Shown: positions 9,601-17,681 of the stretch, in pieces | Numbering within the stretch: position 1 is the first letter of the stretch | Layout of the letters: every line of letters starts with the position of its first letter | Assembly: GCA_037439465.1 (NCBI GenBank) | Contig: JBBIVX010000010.1 | Span: 1 to 64,000, forward strand | Length of the DNA stretch: 64,000 bases | Direction of reading: 5' to 3' | Origin: Parasulfuritortus sp037439465 | Lineage (GTDB): Bacteria; Pseudomonadota; Gammaproteobacteria; Burkholderiales; Thiobacillaceae | Translations under genes and position numbers: made by a program | Notes under the pieces: model-generated | The model's input: the letters and a program-made list of their open reading frames with translations, nothing else | Database searches by the model: none | What the model was told of the DNA's origin: nothing

Positions 9601-11068
9601 CCTGGCCGTTCTCGGCCAGCACGCGCAGCACCTCGCCCAGCTCCTCGGCACTGACGTTGAACAGCTTCTGGTGGGTGGCGACGGAAGCCGCATCCATGGC
9701 TGGGTAATCGCCGTCCTGTTCGAGGCCGAACTCGACCCGGCGGGCATGTGCCTTGAGCCAGCTGCGGTATGGGTGGCGGCCCTTGAGTTCGTTGTCGATG
9801 TCCTCCGGCAGGAGGAAACGGCCGCTCTCCAGGTCGGCGGCCACCATCTGGCCGGGGCGCACGCGGCCCTTGGCGACGATGTTCTCGGCGCCGCCGTAAT
9901 CCCACACGCCGACCTCGGAGGCTATGGTGACGAAGCGGTCCCTGGTGATGACGTAGCGCGCGGGCCGCAGGCCGTTGCGGTCGAGCATGCAGACGCCGTA
10001 GCGGCCGTCGGTCATGACTATGCCGGCGGGGCCGTCCCACGGCTCCATGTGCATGGAGTTGTATTCGTAAAAGGCCCTGAGGTCGGGATCCATGTTGGTG
10101 ACGTTCTGCCAGGCCGGCGGCACCATCATGCGCAAGCTGCGGAACAGCCCGGCGCCGCCCATGACCAGGCCCTCCAGCATGTTGTCGAAGCTCATCGAGT
10201 CGGAGCCGTTGAAGCCCACTATGGGCCGCACGTCATCCATATCGGGAATGAGCGGCGACAGGAACTTTTGCTCGCGGGCGCGCGACCAGTTGCGATTGCC
10301 TTGCAGGGTATTGATTTCGCCGTTGTGGGCGAGATAGCGGAAGGGCTGCGCCAAGCGCCACTCGGGCCAGGTGTTGGTGGAAAAGCGCTGGTGGAACACC
10401 GCCAGGCTGGCGGCAAAGCGGGCGTCGTTCAGATCCGGATAGAACACCGGCAGCCAAGCCGGCATCACCAGGCCCTTGTAAGCGAGCACGCGGCCCGACA
10501 GGGTGGGCACGTAGAAGGTGGCGTCGTCGTCCGCCAGCGCCTTTTCCGCCCTGCGCCGGGCGATATAGAGTTTGCGCTCGAAGATGTCGGCGGAGATGGC
10601 ATCCGGGCAATTCACGAACAACTGTTCGATCACTGGCTGGCTCTTCAGGGCGACCTCGCCAAGCGCGGAACTGTCGGTGGGCACCGGGCGGAAGCCGAGC
10701 GGCTGCAGCCCCTGGCCTTCGAGTTCGGCCAGCAACTGCTCGCGTGCGTGCCGGGCGAGGCCGGGGTCGCGGTTGAGGAAAACCAGACCGGCGGCGTAGC
10801 GCTCATTGAGTCGCCAGGCCCGTTCCCCGGCCACGGCGCGCAGAAAACCATCCGGCTTCTTGAAGAGCAGGCCGCAGCCGTCGCCCGACTTGCCATCGGC
10901 GGCAATGGCGCCGCGGTGGGTCATGCAGGCCAGGGAGGCGATAGCGGTCTGCACCAGTTTGTGCGAGGGCTGGTCGTCCAGTTGGGCGATGAGGCCGAAG
11001 CCACAACTGTCCTGCTCGAAATCAGGGCTGTAGAGCGTGCCGCACAAGCGGCTTTGTCGATCGTCCAT
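6614..11068 (-). CDS. gltB: Glutamate synthase large subunit, GltB
   Basis: A 1484-residue alpha subunit of glutamate synthase, full length for the family. It hydrolyses glutamine in an N-terminal class II amidotransferase domain and adds the ammonia to 2-oxoglutarate on an FMN site. The amidotransferase nucleophile is Cys22 in QDSCGFG, so a 21-residue propeptide is expected to be removed. The FMN and 3Fe-4S region shows CKYLRICHLNNCATG near residue 1115. The C-terminal glycine-rich GXGXG beta-helix domain ends the protein. It is the first gene of the gltB-gltD operon and faces away from the nuclease gene upstream. Confidence 0.96.
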   Translation of the reverse strand: MDDRQSRLCGTLYSPDFEQDSCGFGLIAQLDDQPSHKLVQTAIASLACMTHRGAIAADGKSGDGCGLLFKKPDGFLRAVAGERAWRLNERYAAGLVFLNRDPGLARHAREQLLAELEGQGLQPLGFRPVPTDSSALGEVALKSQPVIEQLFVNCPDAISADIFERKLYIARRRAEKALADDDATFYVPTLSGRVLAYKGLVMPAWLPVFYPDLNDARFAASLAVFHQRFSTNTWPEWRLAQPFRYLAHNGEINTLQGNRNWSRAREQKFLSPLIPDMDDVRPIVGFNGSDSMSFDNMLEGLVMGGAGLFRSLRMMVPPAWQNVTNMDPDLRAFYEYNSMHMEPWDGPAGIVMTDGRYGVCMLDRNGLRPARYVITRDRFVTIASEVGVWDYGGAENIVAKGRVRPGQMVAADLESGRFLLPEDIDNELKGRHPYRSWLKAHARRVEFGLEQDGDYPAMDAASVATHQKLFNVSAEELGEVLRVLAENGQEAVGSMGDDTPMAVLSRQIRSPFDYLRQQFAQVTNPPIDPIREAIVMSLNTVFGRERNLFEETPQHAHRLEVNSPVLSNETYKAVTAGTDPAYAVVLFDLQYDPSRSHLEAALDRLAAEAVAAVRAGKVVVVLSDRAIDKSTLTIPALFAVGAVHHALIAAGLRCDANIVVKTGAARDPHQIACLIGYGATAVYPYLAYQSILQLVRNGDIQVKAEKALMNYRKGIDKGLLKVMSKMGISAIASYRGAQLFEVVGMHEEVVGKCLKGTVSRVSGANFADFEADQVKLNRAAFNPLKPVAAGGLLKFMYGAEYHAYNPDVVQQLQKAVQTGDYAAYKGYAEFVNNRPVAMLRDLMRLKEATPIALAEVEPIEAILKRFDSAGMSLGALSPEAHEALAEGMNRIGGRSNSGEGGEDPKRYGTVKMSKIKQVASGRFGVTPHYLVNAEVLQIKIAQGAKPGEGGQLPGGKVSEIIARLRCTKPGITLISPPPHHDIYSIEDLAQLIFDLKQINPTALVSVKLVAEPGVGTIAAGVAKAYADLITISGYDGGTGASPLTSVKYAGTPWELGLTEAQQVLRANGLRGRVRVQTDGGLKTGLDVIKAGILGAESFGFGTAPMIALGCKYLRICHLNNCATGIATQDAKLRREHFIGLPDMVVNFFTFVAMETREWLARLGIKRFEDLIGRTDLLELLPGETDRQHRLKLGQLLSQGGIAATEPRFCIEASNPSFDKGELAEQMVKDAIAGLKSKTPQRLQYSIRNVHRSLGARLSGEIAKAHGAEGLPDDCLHIKLKGSAGQSLGVWNHKGLTLEIEGDANDYVGKGMAGGRLILYPPKGAAYTAHASIIVGNTCLYGATGGELYAAGMAGERFGVRNSGALAVVEGVGEHCCEYMTGGCVIVLGDTGLNVGAGMTGGFALVYDESGRFPERYNNELVDINRINDEHTGEHRAFLRDKLEKHVGYTGSERGRYLLDNFDDVLHRFWLVKPKALTLDSLLKD

Positions 11069-11105
11069 ATCCGTTGTGATCGCCGGTCATTTGTCTGGGT
11101 AAAAG

Positions 11106-11142
11106 GGCGGGAATTTTAGCGCGAACAAGGACTTCCCGCCAA
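11106..11142 (-). promoter_or_regulatory. Putative gltB promoter with flanking inverted repeat
   Basis: Upstream of gltB the minus strand reads TTGGCG (11142-11137), 18 bases, then TAAAAT (11118-11113), a reasonable sigma-70 pair about 50 bases before the start codon. A perfect 8-base inverted repeat, GGCGGGAA (11106-11113) with TTCCCGCC (11133-11140), brackets the spacer and the -10 box. A regulator bound there would block polymerase. The repeat is directly visible; the operator role is inferred. Confidence 0.45.
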
Positions 11143-11195
11143 ATGCCGGCGCCGGCCGTGGTTTCGGCGGGATCAATCCGGGCTTGCCGCTGGCG

Positions 11196-13847
11196 TCAGG
11201 GCGACGGGGTGTCGAACCAGTGATCGCGCCGGCATAGGCCGCGCAGCTCGCACCAGTCACAGGTCTGCGGCGTTCCCTGAGCGGGCAAAGGCACCCCGGC
11301 CGCGACGGCGTTCAGCGTGGAGCGCAGCCGCTCCGCCTCGGCGGCGGCCGCCGCCGGCAGCGGCCGGGGCAGCGACACCGCCCGTACCGGCTCCTCGTCC
11401 AGGCCTACCAGCACCGCCTCGGCGGCGCCGGTGAGCAGGCCATAGAACGGCAGTTGCACGTGCTCACCCGGCGTTTTCACCTTCTTTTGCAATACCTGCC
11501 GAGCCTGGGTCTTGTAATCCAGCACCGTCACACCGCCCGGACCGTCATCGATACGGTCGAGGCGGCCGCGCAGCATCACCTGGCGACCGTCGCCGAGCGC
11601 GAAGGCGCATTCCTGATCGCACTCGGCCTGCCGCCAGCGATGGCCGGCCGCTTCCCAAGCCAAGGCCCAGTCGACGTAGGCCGAAAGGTGCCGCTCCCAG
11701 CGCAGTCTCCAGCCCTGCGCCAGGTAATAGCCCCCCTCGCGGGACGAGAACACGGTGCGGCCGAGCTCGGTCAGGGCCTCCACCAGGCGCTCGCGCCCGG
11801 CCGCGGCGAGCACAGGGTGGGCGGCATGGAAGCGACTGAGGACGTCATGCACCAGTTCGCCGTAATCGGCCTTTTCCATCTCCTCGGCCACCTCCTCCGT
11901 CTGCGCCAGCGCCAGGCCGTAATGCGCATAAAAACGGTAAGGGCAGTCCACCATATCCTGCCAGCCACTGGCGGACAGGCGCGCCGGCAGGGCAGGCAGG
12001 CTGGGCGCCGGCCGCGGCGGGGGGCTGGGCGGGGCCGGCGCCATGACCGCAGCCGGCATCCCTCGGCGCAGGTCACGGCCATAGGCCAGGCGATGAAAGG
12101 CCTCCAACTCCAGCAGCCACGGACTGACCGGGTTCGGGTCGCGGCCGCGTTGTGTCTGCCAGATGAGCAGCACCCGTTCGGAGCGGGCGAGAACGTCCGT
12201 GAGGGCGGTCAGGCTCTCCGCCCGCCGCTCGCGCTGGCCGGGCAGTCCCAACTGCGCCCGCAGCGCGTCGCTGATGAGGCCATCATCGCCGGCCGGCGGC
12301 AGGTGGCCGGCGTCGGCCCCCAGCACCACCACCCCATCGAAATCACGCCACCTGGCCGCCGCCAGGTGGGTCAGGCGCAGCGGGCTGTCGATATCGCCCT
12401 CCTGAAAAGTGGCCTGGTCCAGTTGCAGCGTCAGCCAGGCCCGCCAATCGGCGAGGGTGTGCGCCGACCTGGCGGCCGCCAGGTCCAGCGCCAGGTGGCG
12501 CATGAGATCGAGCAACTGGCGTCCGGCATTGTCGGCCTCGAAGGCCGGGGTTGCGCCCAGTGTGTCCAGGGTATCGAGCAGGGCGCGCTGCCAGTCCGCC
12601 AAGGGCCGGCGCCTTGGTGTGACGAAGCGGCGCGCCGCCGCCTCCAGGCGGCGCAGCAGGGGCAAAGCGGCGCCGGCGCCAGCACCGGCGAGGGCCACGA
12701 AATGCGCCAGGCCGGACACGACGTTGCGGGCATGGATCTGCGTCTCCAGCTCGGCCACGGCGTCGAGGCGGGCCGTAGCGTCGATGTCGGCGAAGAGAAA
12801 GGGCGATTTGAGGAAGTCGATGAGGTCGCGGTAGTAGCAGTCGTCCTGCAGCAGCGTCAGCCAGCGGTCGAGTACATGGCTGACCGTGGCGGTGGAGAAG
12901 GTCCAGCCGGTCTCGTCCTGCAACAGGATGGCATGGCGTTCCAGCACCGCCCGCAGGCGCCGTGCCGCCAGCCGGTCGAGGGCGACGATGGCGAGGCGCT
13001 GCCGCCCCTCCGCCAGCCATAGCCGCAGTTGCCGTGCCGCCGCCTGCGCCGCGGCCTCCAGCTCGCCAGCGGCGAGGAGTTCGATCTCCCCGGCCAGCGG
13101 GCTCTCGGGCTGGCGGGCCGCGTAGGCCGCCGCACGGGCGTGCAAGGGTGACGCCGCCCCGCCCTCCCAGGCGGCCTGTAAACAGGCAAGACGCTCGGGA
13201 TAGCGCGCCGGCGCGGCCAGCTCCACCAGCCCAAGCCGCTCCCGGCACTGTTCCAAAAAGGCCTGCTCCAACCGGCTCGGGGCGTGTAAGCCGAGGCTGT
13301 AGATAGGGCCGGTGGCGGTGGCCAGCCAGCCAGCCAGGCGCAGGGCGTAACCGCCCCGGCTGCCCGGCGCCGCTCCCTGGAAGGCGCGCCACAATTCGAA
13401 CACCAGCCGCGCCTCCCATTGCAGCGGCCGGCTTAGGCCACGGCCGGCGGCGGCCTCCACCTGGCGGGAGAAATCGGCGAAATCCGCCGGCGGCCGCAAC
13501 AGGGCGTCGTCCATTTCCTGCATCAGCCGGTGCATGGCCTGTGCCAGCGGCCAGCGTCCCACCGCCGGCAGCCAGTCGACGCGACCGAGAAAGGCGTGCA
13601 GTTCGACCAGGCGCATGCTGTCGCTCTGCACCGCCTCCGCGGGCACGACCGTCGCCGCCAGGTCGGGCAGGGTCATCAGCCTGGGCGGTAGCAAGACCGG
13701 CGCCGTGATTCGCGCCCGCAACGCCTCCATGAAGCGCGGCGCGACATGGTGATGGGGCACCAGGAGGGTGATGCCCGACCAGTCGGGCAGGCGCCCGGCG
13801 TGCTCGTCCAGCAGACGCTCGACGGCGGAACGGAAGGTGGAGGTCAT
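11196..13847 (-). CDS. PD-(D/E)XK nuclease, AddB/RexB-like
   Basis: An 883-residue protein resembling the nuclease partner of AddAB-type recombination complexes. The N-terminal part resembles an inactivated helicase fold (ITLLVPHHHVAPRF). The C-terminal third holds a PD-(D/E)XK nuclease: PYRFYAHYGL, GELVHDVLSRFH and VLDYKT. It ends in a cysteine cluster, CDWCELRGLC, expected to bind an iron-sulfur cluster. A longer reading from a TTG at 13892 is possible, but I chose the ATG at 13847. Its usual AddA-like helicase partner is not next to it; the uvrD in this window is a different gene. Moderate certainty on function, high on it being a real gene. Confidence 0.8.
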   Translation of the reverse strand: MTSTFRSAVERLLDEHAGRLPDWSGITLLVPHHHVAPRFMEALRARITAPVLLPPRLMTLPDLAATVVPAEAVQSDSMRLVELHAFLGRVDWLPAVGRWPLAQAMHRLMQEMDDALLRPPADFADFSRQVEAAAGRGLSRPLQWEARLVFELWRAFQGAAPGSRGGYALRLAGWLATATGPIYSLGLHAPSRLEQAFLEQCRERLGLVELAAPARYPERLACLQAAWEGGAASPLHARAAAYAARQPESPLAGEIELLAAGELEAAAQAAARQLRLWLAEGRQRLAIVALDRLAARRLRAVLERHAILLQDETGWTFSTATVSHVLDRWLTLLQDDCYYRDLIDFLKSPFLFADIDATARLDAVAELETQIHARNVVSGLAHFVALAGAGAGAALPLLRRLEAAARRFVTPRRRPLADWQRALLDTLDTLGATPAFEADNAGRQLLDLMRHLALDLAAARSAHTLADWRAWLTLQLDQATFQEGDIDSPLRLTHLAAARWRDFDGVVVLGADAGHLPPAGDDGLISDALRAQLGLPGQRERRAESLTALTDVLARSERVLLIWQTQRGRDPNPVSPWLLELEAFHRLAYGRDLRRGMPAAVMAPAPPSPPPRPAPSLPALPARLSASGWQDMVDCPYRFYAHYGLALAQTEEVAEEMEKADYGELVHDVLSRFHAAHPVLAAAGRERLVEALTELGRTVFSSREGGYYLAQGWRLRWERHLSAYVDWALAWEAAGHRWRQAECDQECAFALGDGRQVMLRGRLDRIDDGPGGVTVLDYKTQARQVLQKKVKTPGEHVQLPFYGLLTGAAEAVLVGLDEEPVRAVSLPRPLPAAAAAEAERLRSTLNAVAAGVPLPAQGTPQTCDWCELRGLCRRDHWFDTPSP

Positions 13848-13987
13848 GGCCGCATTGTAGGGAATGTCAGCAATAAATACCCTGGCGGACAAGACAGGAA
13901 GCGCTGCCGCCGTTGCCGTGACGACGCCTTGCTGACATCAGCCTGCATGAATGTTAAGCCATGGGGGCGACAAGGTCTTGCCGGTCC

Positions 13988-14015
13988 TTGCCGGGGCCAG
14001 ACCGGACCCTATAAT
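13988..14015 (+). promoter_or_regulatory. Sigma-70-type promoter of the glutaredoxin gene
   Basis: TTGCCG at 13988-13993 and a perfect TATAAT at 14010-14015 are separated by 16 bases. The start codon at 14048 lies about 25 bases after the expected transcription start. Confidence 0.6.
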
Positions 14016-14047
14016 CATCGCCTTCCGTAATGAAACGAGTAACGCAC

Positions 14048-14362
14048 ATGGACGCCAAGCAACAGATACAGCAGCAGGTCAGCAATCACCCCGTGGTGCT
14101 CTACATGAAGGGCACGCCCCAGTTTCCCCAGTGCGGCTTCTCCGCCTCGGCGGTGCAGTTGCTCAAGGCCTGCGGCATCAGCGATTTCTTTTCCGCCAAC
14201 GTGCTGGAAAACCCGGACCTCCGTCAGGGCGCCAAGGAGTACGCCAACTGGCCGACCTTTCCCCAGCTTTATGTCAACGGCCAGTTCGTGGGCGGCGCCG
14301 ACATCATGCGCGAGATGTTCCAGAGCGGCGAATTGCAAACCCTGCTCGCCCCCTACCGCTGA
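14048..14362 (+). CDS. grxD: Monothiol glutaredoxin, Grx4 family
   Basis: A 104-residue cytoplasmic CGFS-type glutaredoxin that carries or transfers iron-sulfur clusters. The signature CGFS sits in KGTPQFPQCGFSASAVQLL near residue 30. WPTFPQLYVNGQFVGGADI marks the glutathione-binding region. I chose the ATG giving MDAKQQIQQQV, because it matches the family's usual N-terminus. An in-frame ATG at 14030 would add six residues. It has its own TATAAT promoter and is followed by an unrelated signalling pair. Confidence 0.93.
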   Translation: MDAKQQIQQQVSNHPVVLYMKGTPQFPQCGFSASAVQLLKACGISDFFSANVLENPDLRQGAKEYANWPTFPQLYVNGQFVGGADIMREMFQSGELQTLLAPYR

Positions 14363-14469
14363 GCCGCCCTGCGGCGATGGCACGGTCACAGGCAAGGCGC
14401 TGCGGCATCTGGCCGCCGCGGCGGCCAAGGCCTACACTATCGCCCGCCTCCCTTGCCAAGGAATAACGC

Positions 14470-14778
14470 ATGCGCATCCACGAAACCAGCGAAGGCAATG
14501 TTTCCCGTCTTGCCCTCGAAGGTCGCTTCGACTTCCATTCCCACCGTGACTTCCGCGTCGCCTACGACGCCATCCTGGCCAGGCCGACCATCCATGAGCT
14601 AGAGGTGGACTTCGGCGCGGTCGATTACCTGGACAGCTCCGCCCTGGGGATGCTGCTGCGGCTGCGCGAGAAGGCCGATGCCAGCGGCAAGAAGGTGGTG
14701 CTCGCCAACCTCACCGGCGCAGTCAAGCAGGTCCTGGAGATCGCCAACTTCGGCAAACTATTCAACATTCGGGCCTGA
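14470..14778 (+). CDS. STAS-domain anti-sigma-factor antagonist
   Basis: A single 102-residue STAS domain of the SpoIIAA/RsbV/HsbA type. Such proteins bind an anti-sigma kinase or another target when dephosphorylated and are released when a conserved serine is phosphorylated. The site is in VDYLDSSALGMLLRLRE, serines at 56-57. It sits eight bases upstream of a receiver-phosphatase-kinase protein that carries both the matching phosphatase and kinase domains. The two therefore probably form one partner-switching module, as HsbA and HsbR do in Pseudomonas. The output target is not visible here. Confidence 0.85.
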   Translation: MRIHETSEGNVSRLALEGRFDFHSHRDFRVAYDAILARPTIHELEVDFGAVDYLDSSALGMLLRLREKADASGKKVVLANLTGAVKQVLEIANFGKLFNIRA

Positions 14779-14786
14779 CGCCGGCC

Positions 14787-16514
14787 TTGAAAAAGTCCTT
14801 ACGCCTCCTGCTGGTCGACGACACCGAGAGCAACCTGCAACAGATGGGGGCGGTGGCACTCAGGCTCGGCCACCAGGTCATCGTCGCCAGGGATGGCTAC
14901 GAAGCGCTGGAGAAATATCAGGCGGAGCGGCCGGAGTTGATCTTCATGGACATCATGATGCCGCGCATGGACGGCATCGAGGCCGTCAGGCGCATCCGCG
15001 CCCTGCCCGGCGACACGTGGGTACCCATCGTCTATTACTCGGCGCTGGACAACGTCCGTGACATCGTGCGCGGCCTGGAGGCGGGCGGCGACGATTATCT
15101 TGTGAAGCCCGCCAACCTGCGCGTCATTCAGGCCAAGATCAACAGCTACGCCCGTCTCATCGCCTTGCAGGACCAGCTGCATGCGAGCAAGGTCGAGTTG
15201 CAGGCATGGCGCGAGGAGGCCGAGGAGCAAAACCGCCTCGGCCACTTCGTCATCAGCCGGCTGGTCGATGCCGAGGGTCTGCGCGACCCCATGCTGCGCT
15301 GGAAAAACATTCCGGCCCAGACCTTCAGCGGCGACCTCGTCTGCGCCACCCGCGGCCCCGGCGACGTGCTCTTCCTGATGCTCGCCGATGCCGCCGGACA
15401 TGGCCTGCACGCTGCACTGACGGCGCTGCCCATGACCCAGGTGTTCTATGGCATGGCGGCCAAGGGCTTCCCCATCGACACCATCGCCAAGGAACTCAAC
15501 CGCAAGCTCAAGGAGCTGTTGCCCATCGACCACTTCGTCGCCACCATCCTGGCGGCGGTGGATATCCGCAACCAGACCATAGAGATATGGAACGGCGGCA
15601 ATCCGGAGGCGTTGTTCGTCGCCGCCAAGGGCGATATCGATGCGCGCTGGCCCTCGCAGCACATGCCGCTCGGCATACTCTCCCCCGCGGATTTTTCCGG
15701 CGCCACCGAAACCTTCAACTACCACCGAGACGGCGAGCTGGTGCTGTGCTCCGATGGCGTCGTCGAAGCAGAAGACGCGACCGGACAACGGCTAGACCAG
15801 GACAAAATCGAGGCCCTGTTGTGCGCCAGCCCCGCAGGTCGCCGCTGTGCCGCCCTGGAACGCGGTGTCCTCGACCACCTCGGTGACCGGCGCAACCACG
15901 ACGACATCTCCTGGATGGTGGTCGACGTCGCCACCGCGGCCGGCCCGGCACGACGCCTGCCCAAGCCGGGAATAAACGCCGGGCCGGTGTCGGAATGGCG
16001 CATGGAACTGGCCTGGGGCCCTAGCGAACTGCGCCATCTCGACGTGGCCCCCGCCGTGCTCGGTTTCATGGGCCAGGTGGAGGCCTTGAGGCCGCACCGC
16101 GGCCCGCTCTTCCTGATCGTCTCGGAATTGTTCAACAATGCCCTCGACCATGGCCTGCTCGGCCTCGACTCACGCATCAAGCGGCAGGAAGGCGGCTTCG
16201 AACGCTATCTCGAAGAACGCAGCCTGCGCCTCGCCAGGCTGACCGACGGCATGATCGAGATGCGCTTCCACCTGCGCCTGCCGCGCGGCCAGCCGGTCCT
16301 CGACATCGAGGTGGCTGACAGCGGCCCCGGTTTCGACTACGCCTTCTACACCTCCCGGCCGGTGGATCTCGACGACCTCGGCAGCCCGCATGGACGCGGC
16401 ATCAACCTGGTGCGCAGCCTGTGTGCCGAGGTGGCCTACGGCGGCCACGGCAACCGCGTACAGGCCCGCTACGCCCTGCAGGCCGCAGCCGAGCTCAAGG
16501 CACCCTTGCCTTGA
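14787..16514 (+). CDS. Response regulator with PP2C phosphatase and HATPase domains
   Basis: A 575-residue three-domain signalling protein, starting at TTG. Residues 1-125 are a receiver with phosphoacceptor Asp55 in FMDIMMPRMDG. A short coiled coil follows. Residues 165-380 are a SpoIIE-type PP2C phosphatase (FSGDLVCA, LADAAGHGLHAAL, CSDGVVEAED and RNHDDISW supply the metal aspartates). Residues 400-575 are an RsbW-like ATPase/kinase (LFNNALDHG, DSGPGFDY, GRGINLV). The order matches Pseudomonas HsbR, which sets the phosphorylation of its STAS partner in response to a phosphorelay. The STAS gene is directly upstream. No histidine kinase for the receiver is adjacent. Confidence 0.88.
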   Translation: MKKSLRLLLVDDTESNLQQMGAVALRLGHQVIVARDGYEALEKYQAERPELIFMDIMMPRMDGIEAVRRIRALPGDTWVPIVYYSALDNVRDIVRGLEAGGDDYLVKPANLRVIQAKINSYARLIALQDQLHASKVELQAWREEAEEQNRLGHFVISRLVDAEGLRDPMLRWKNIPAQTFSGDLVCATRGPGDVLFLMLADAAGHGLHAALTALPMTQVFYGMAAKGFPIDTIAKELNRKLKELLPIDHFVATILAAVDIRNQTIEIWNGGNPEALFVAAKGDIDARWPSQHMPLGILSPADFSGATETFNYHRDGELVLCSDGVVEAEDATGQRLDQDKIEALLCASPAGRRCAALERGVLDHLGDRRNHDDISWMVVDVATAAGPARRLPKPGINAGPVSEWRMELAWGPSELRHLDVAPAVLGFMGQVEALRPHRGPLFLIVSELFNNALDHGLLGLDSRIKRQEGGFERYLEERSLRLARLTDGMIEMRFHLRLPRGQPVLDIEVADSGPGFDYAFYTSRPVDLDDLGSPHGRGINLVRSLCAEVAYGGHGNRVQARYALQAAAELKAPLP

Positions 16515-16673
16515 TCCCGGCTTGTCCCCCAGGCGGCCCTGCGGGCCTACGCGCGCCCGGACGGGAGAGGACGGTGGCAACGGTCCGGCTTGACGCAGCC
16601 CGGCCGGAGATGTTATCCAGCGGCACACCCGTTGCGTCTAGACACCGACCGCACTTGCCGAGGGCCCGCGAAC

Positions 16674-17390
16674 ATGATGAACCTGCAACCCTTACCGCAT
16701 ACCCAAATCAGCGAGCTGCTCGGCAGCATGGCGTGTTTCCACGGGCTTTCCACCGAATGCCTGGAGGAATTGTCGGTGGGCGCCAGGCAATTCAGCCTCG
16801 ACCGCAACCAACCGCTGTACAGAAAAGGCGATGCCGCCGTCGAGGTGTATCTACTGGTGAGCGGCCGCATCAAGCTCGTATTGCCGCTGGCAAGCGGCGC
16901 GGAGAGGGTGGTGGCCATGTTGGAGCCGGGACATTGCCTGGGGGTGGCCGCCGCCTACCTGAGTCTGCCCCATGCCACGCACGCCATCGCCAGCCTCGAT
17001 AGCCACCTCATCGCCGTCGATCGTGAAGTATTGTTGCGCCAGGCCGCGTGCGACGCGGCCCTGGCCTGCCGACTGCTGGGTGTGGTCGCCACCAGCAAAT
17101 TAGGTCTGATGCGCGACATGGAAAGCTGCACCCCCCGCTCCAGCCTGGAGCGGGTTGCCTGTTTCCTGTTGCAGCACCGCCCGCACAGCGCTGCCGGGCA
17201 GTACGACATTGAACTCGACACCAGCAAGCGTGAGGTCGCGGCCAAGCTCAACATCGCCCAGGAGACCCTGTCCCGCGCCTTTCACCATCTCAGCGAGGTG
17301 GGGGCCATCGAATTGCATGGCCGCTGCATCCATGTGTTGAGCAGCAGCAAACTGGCCAGCCTCAGCCGCGCTGGCGCCGCTGCGCATTAG
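16674..17390 (+). CDS. Crp/Fnr-family transcription regulator
   Basis: A 238-residue regulator with an N-terminal cyclic-nucleotide-binding-type beta barrel (RKGDAAVEVYLLVSGRIKLVL) and a C-terminal winged helix. The recognition helix is KLNIAQETLSRAFHHL near residues 193-208. It lacks the N-terminal cysteine cluster of FNR, so it is more like DNR or other non-iron-sulfur members. I chose the ATG at 16674; a reading from 16590 adds 28 residues of low quality. An FNR-like palindrome lies 51 bases beyond its stop, in front of fccAB, which makes it a candidate regulator of that operon. Confidence 0.87.
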   Translation: MMNLQPLPHTQISELLGSMACFHGLSTECLEELSVGARQFSLDRNQPLYRKGDAAVEVYLLVSGRIKLVLPLASGAERVVAMLEPGHCLGVAAAYLSLPHATHAIASLDSHLIAVDREVLLRQAACDAALACRLLGVVATSKLGLMRDMESCTPRSSLERVACFLLQHRPHSAAGQYDIELDTSKREVAAKLNIAQETLSRAFHHLSEVGAIELHGRCIHVLSSSKLASLSRAGAAAH

Positions 17391-17441
17391 CCGCGCGACC
17401 TGGCGGCCCGGCCCAGCCAGGGGTAGGCACTCTCAAAAAAA

Positions 17442-17455
17442 TTGAGCCTAGTCAA
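17442..17455 (+). promoter_or_regulatory. FNR-like box upstream of fccAB
   Basis: TTGAG-CCTA-GTCAA matches the FNR/DNR consensus TTGAT-N4-ATCAA in eight of ten positions with the exact four-base spacer. A -10-like CACAAT lies at 17477-17482, so the box would be centred near -41, the usual class II activator position. The left half also forms a perfect CTCAA-N5-TTGAG repeat (17432-17446), and the site lies between two TCAAAAAAAT direct repeats (17433-17442, 17452-17461). The rest of the leader, about 200 bases to fccA, shows only weak stem-loops. Confidence 0.5.
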
Positions 17456-17681
17456 AAAAATCACGCATCTCTTCTACACAATTCCCCCACTAGTAATAAC
17501 GTCTCATGCACCATCGTGCAGCCATTCCCCATTGCAGGGAACGGCGCACTGATGATTCGTTGATGCTGCCTTCTCCGACGTCTCTCCCGCGGCGCCGGGG
17601 CAGTCGCTGACACCCCCGTTACCGCGGGTGCCCGCGTCTGTGGCGACATCGCTCTAGTCGATTGCTATAGGAGGAAGCCTC

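Noticed and set aside
17506..17610. A 34-codon ORF (MHHRAAIPHC...) in the fccA leader, possibly a leader peptide.
   Set aside because: No ribosome site precedes it and the composition is unremarkable; kept only as a note.
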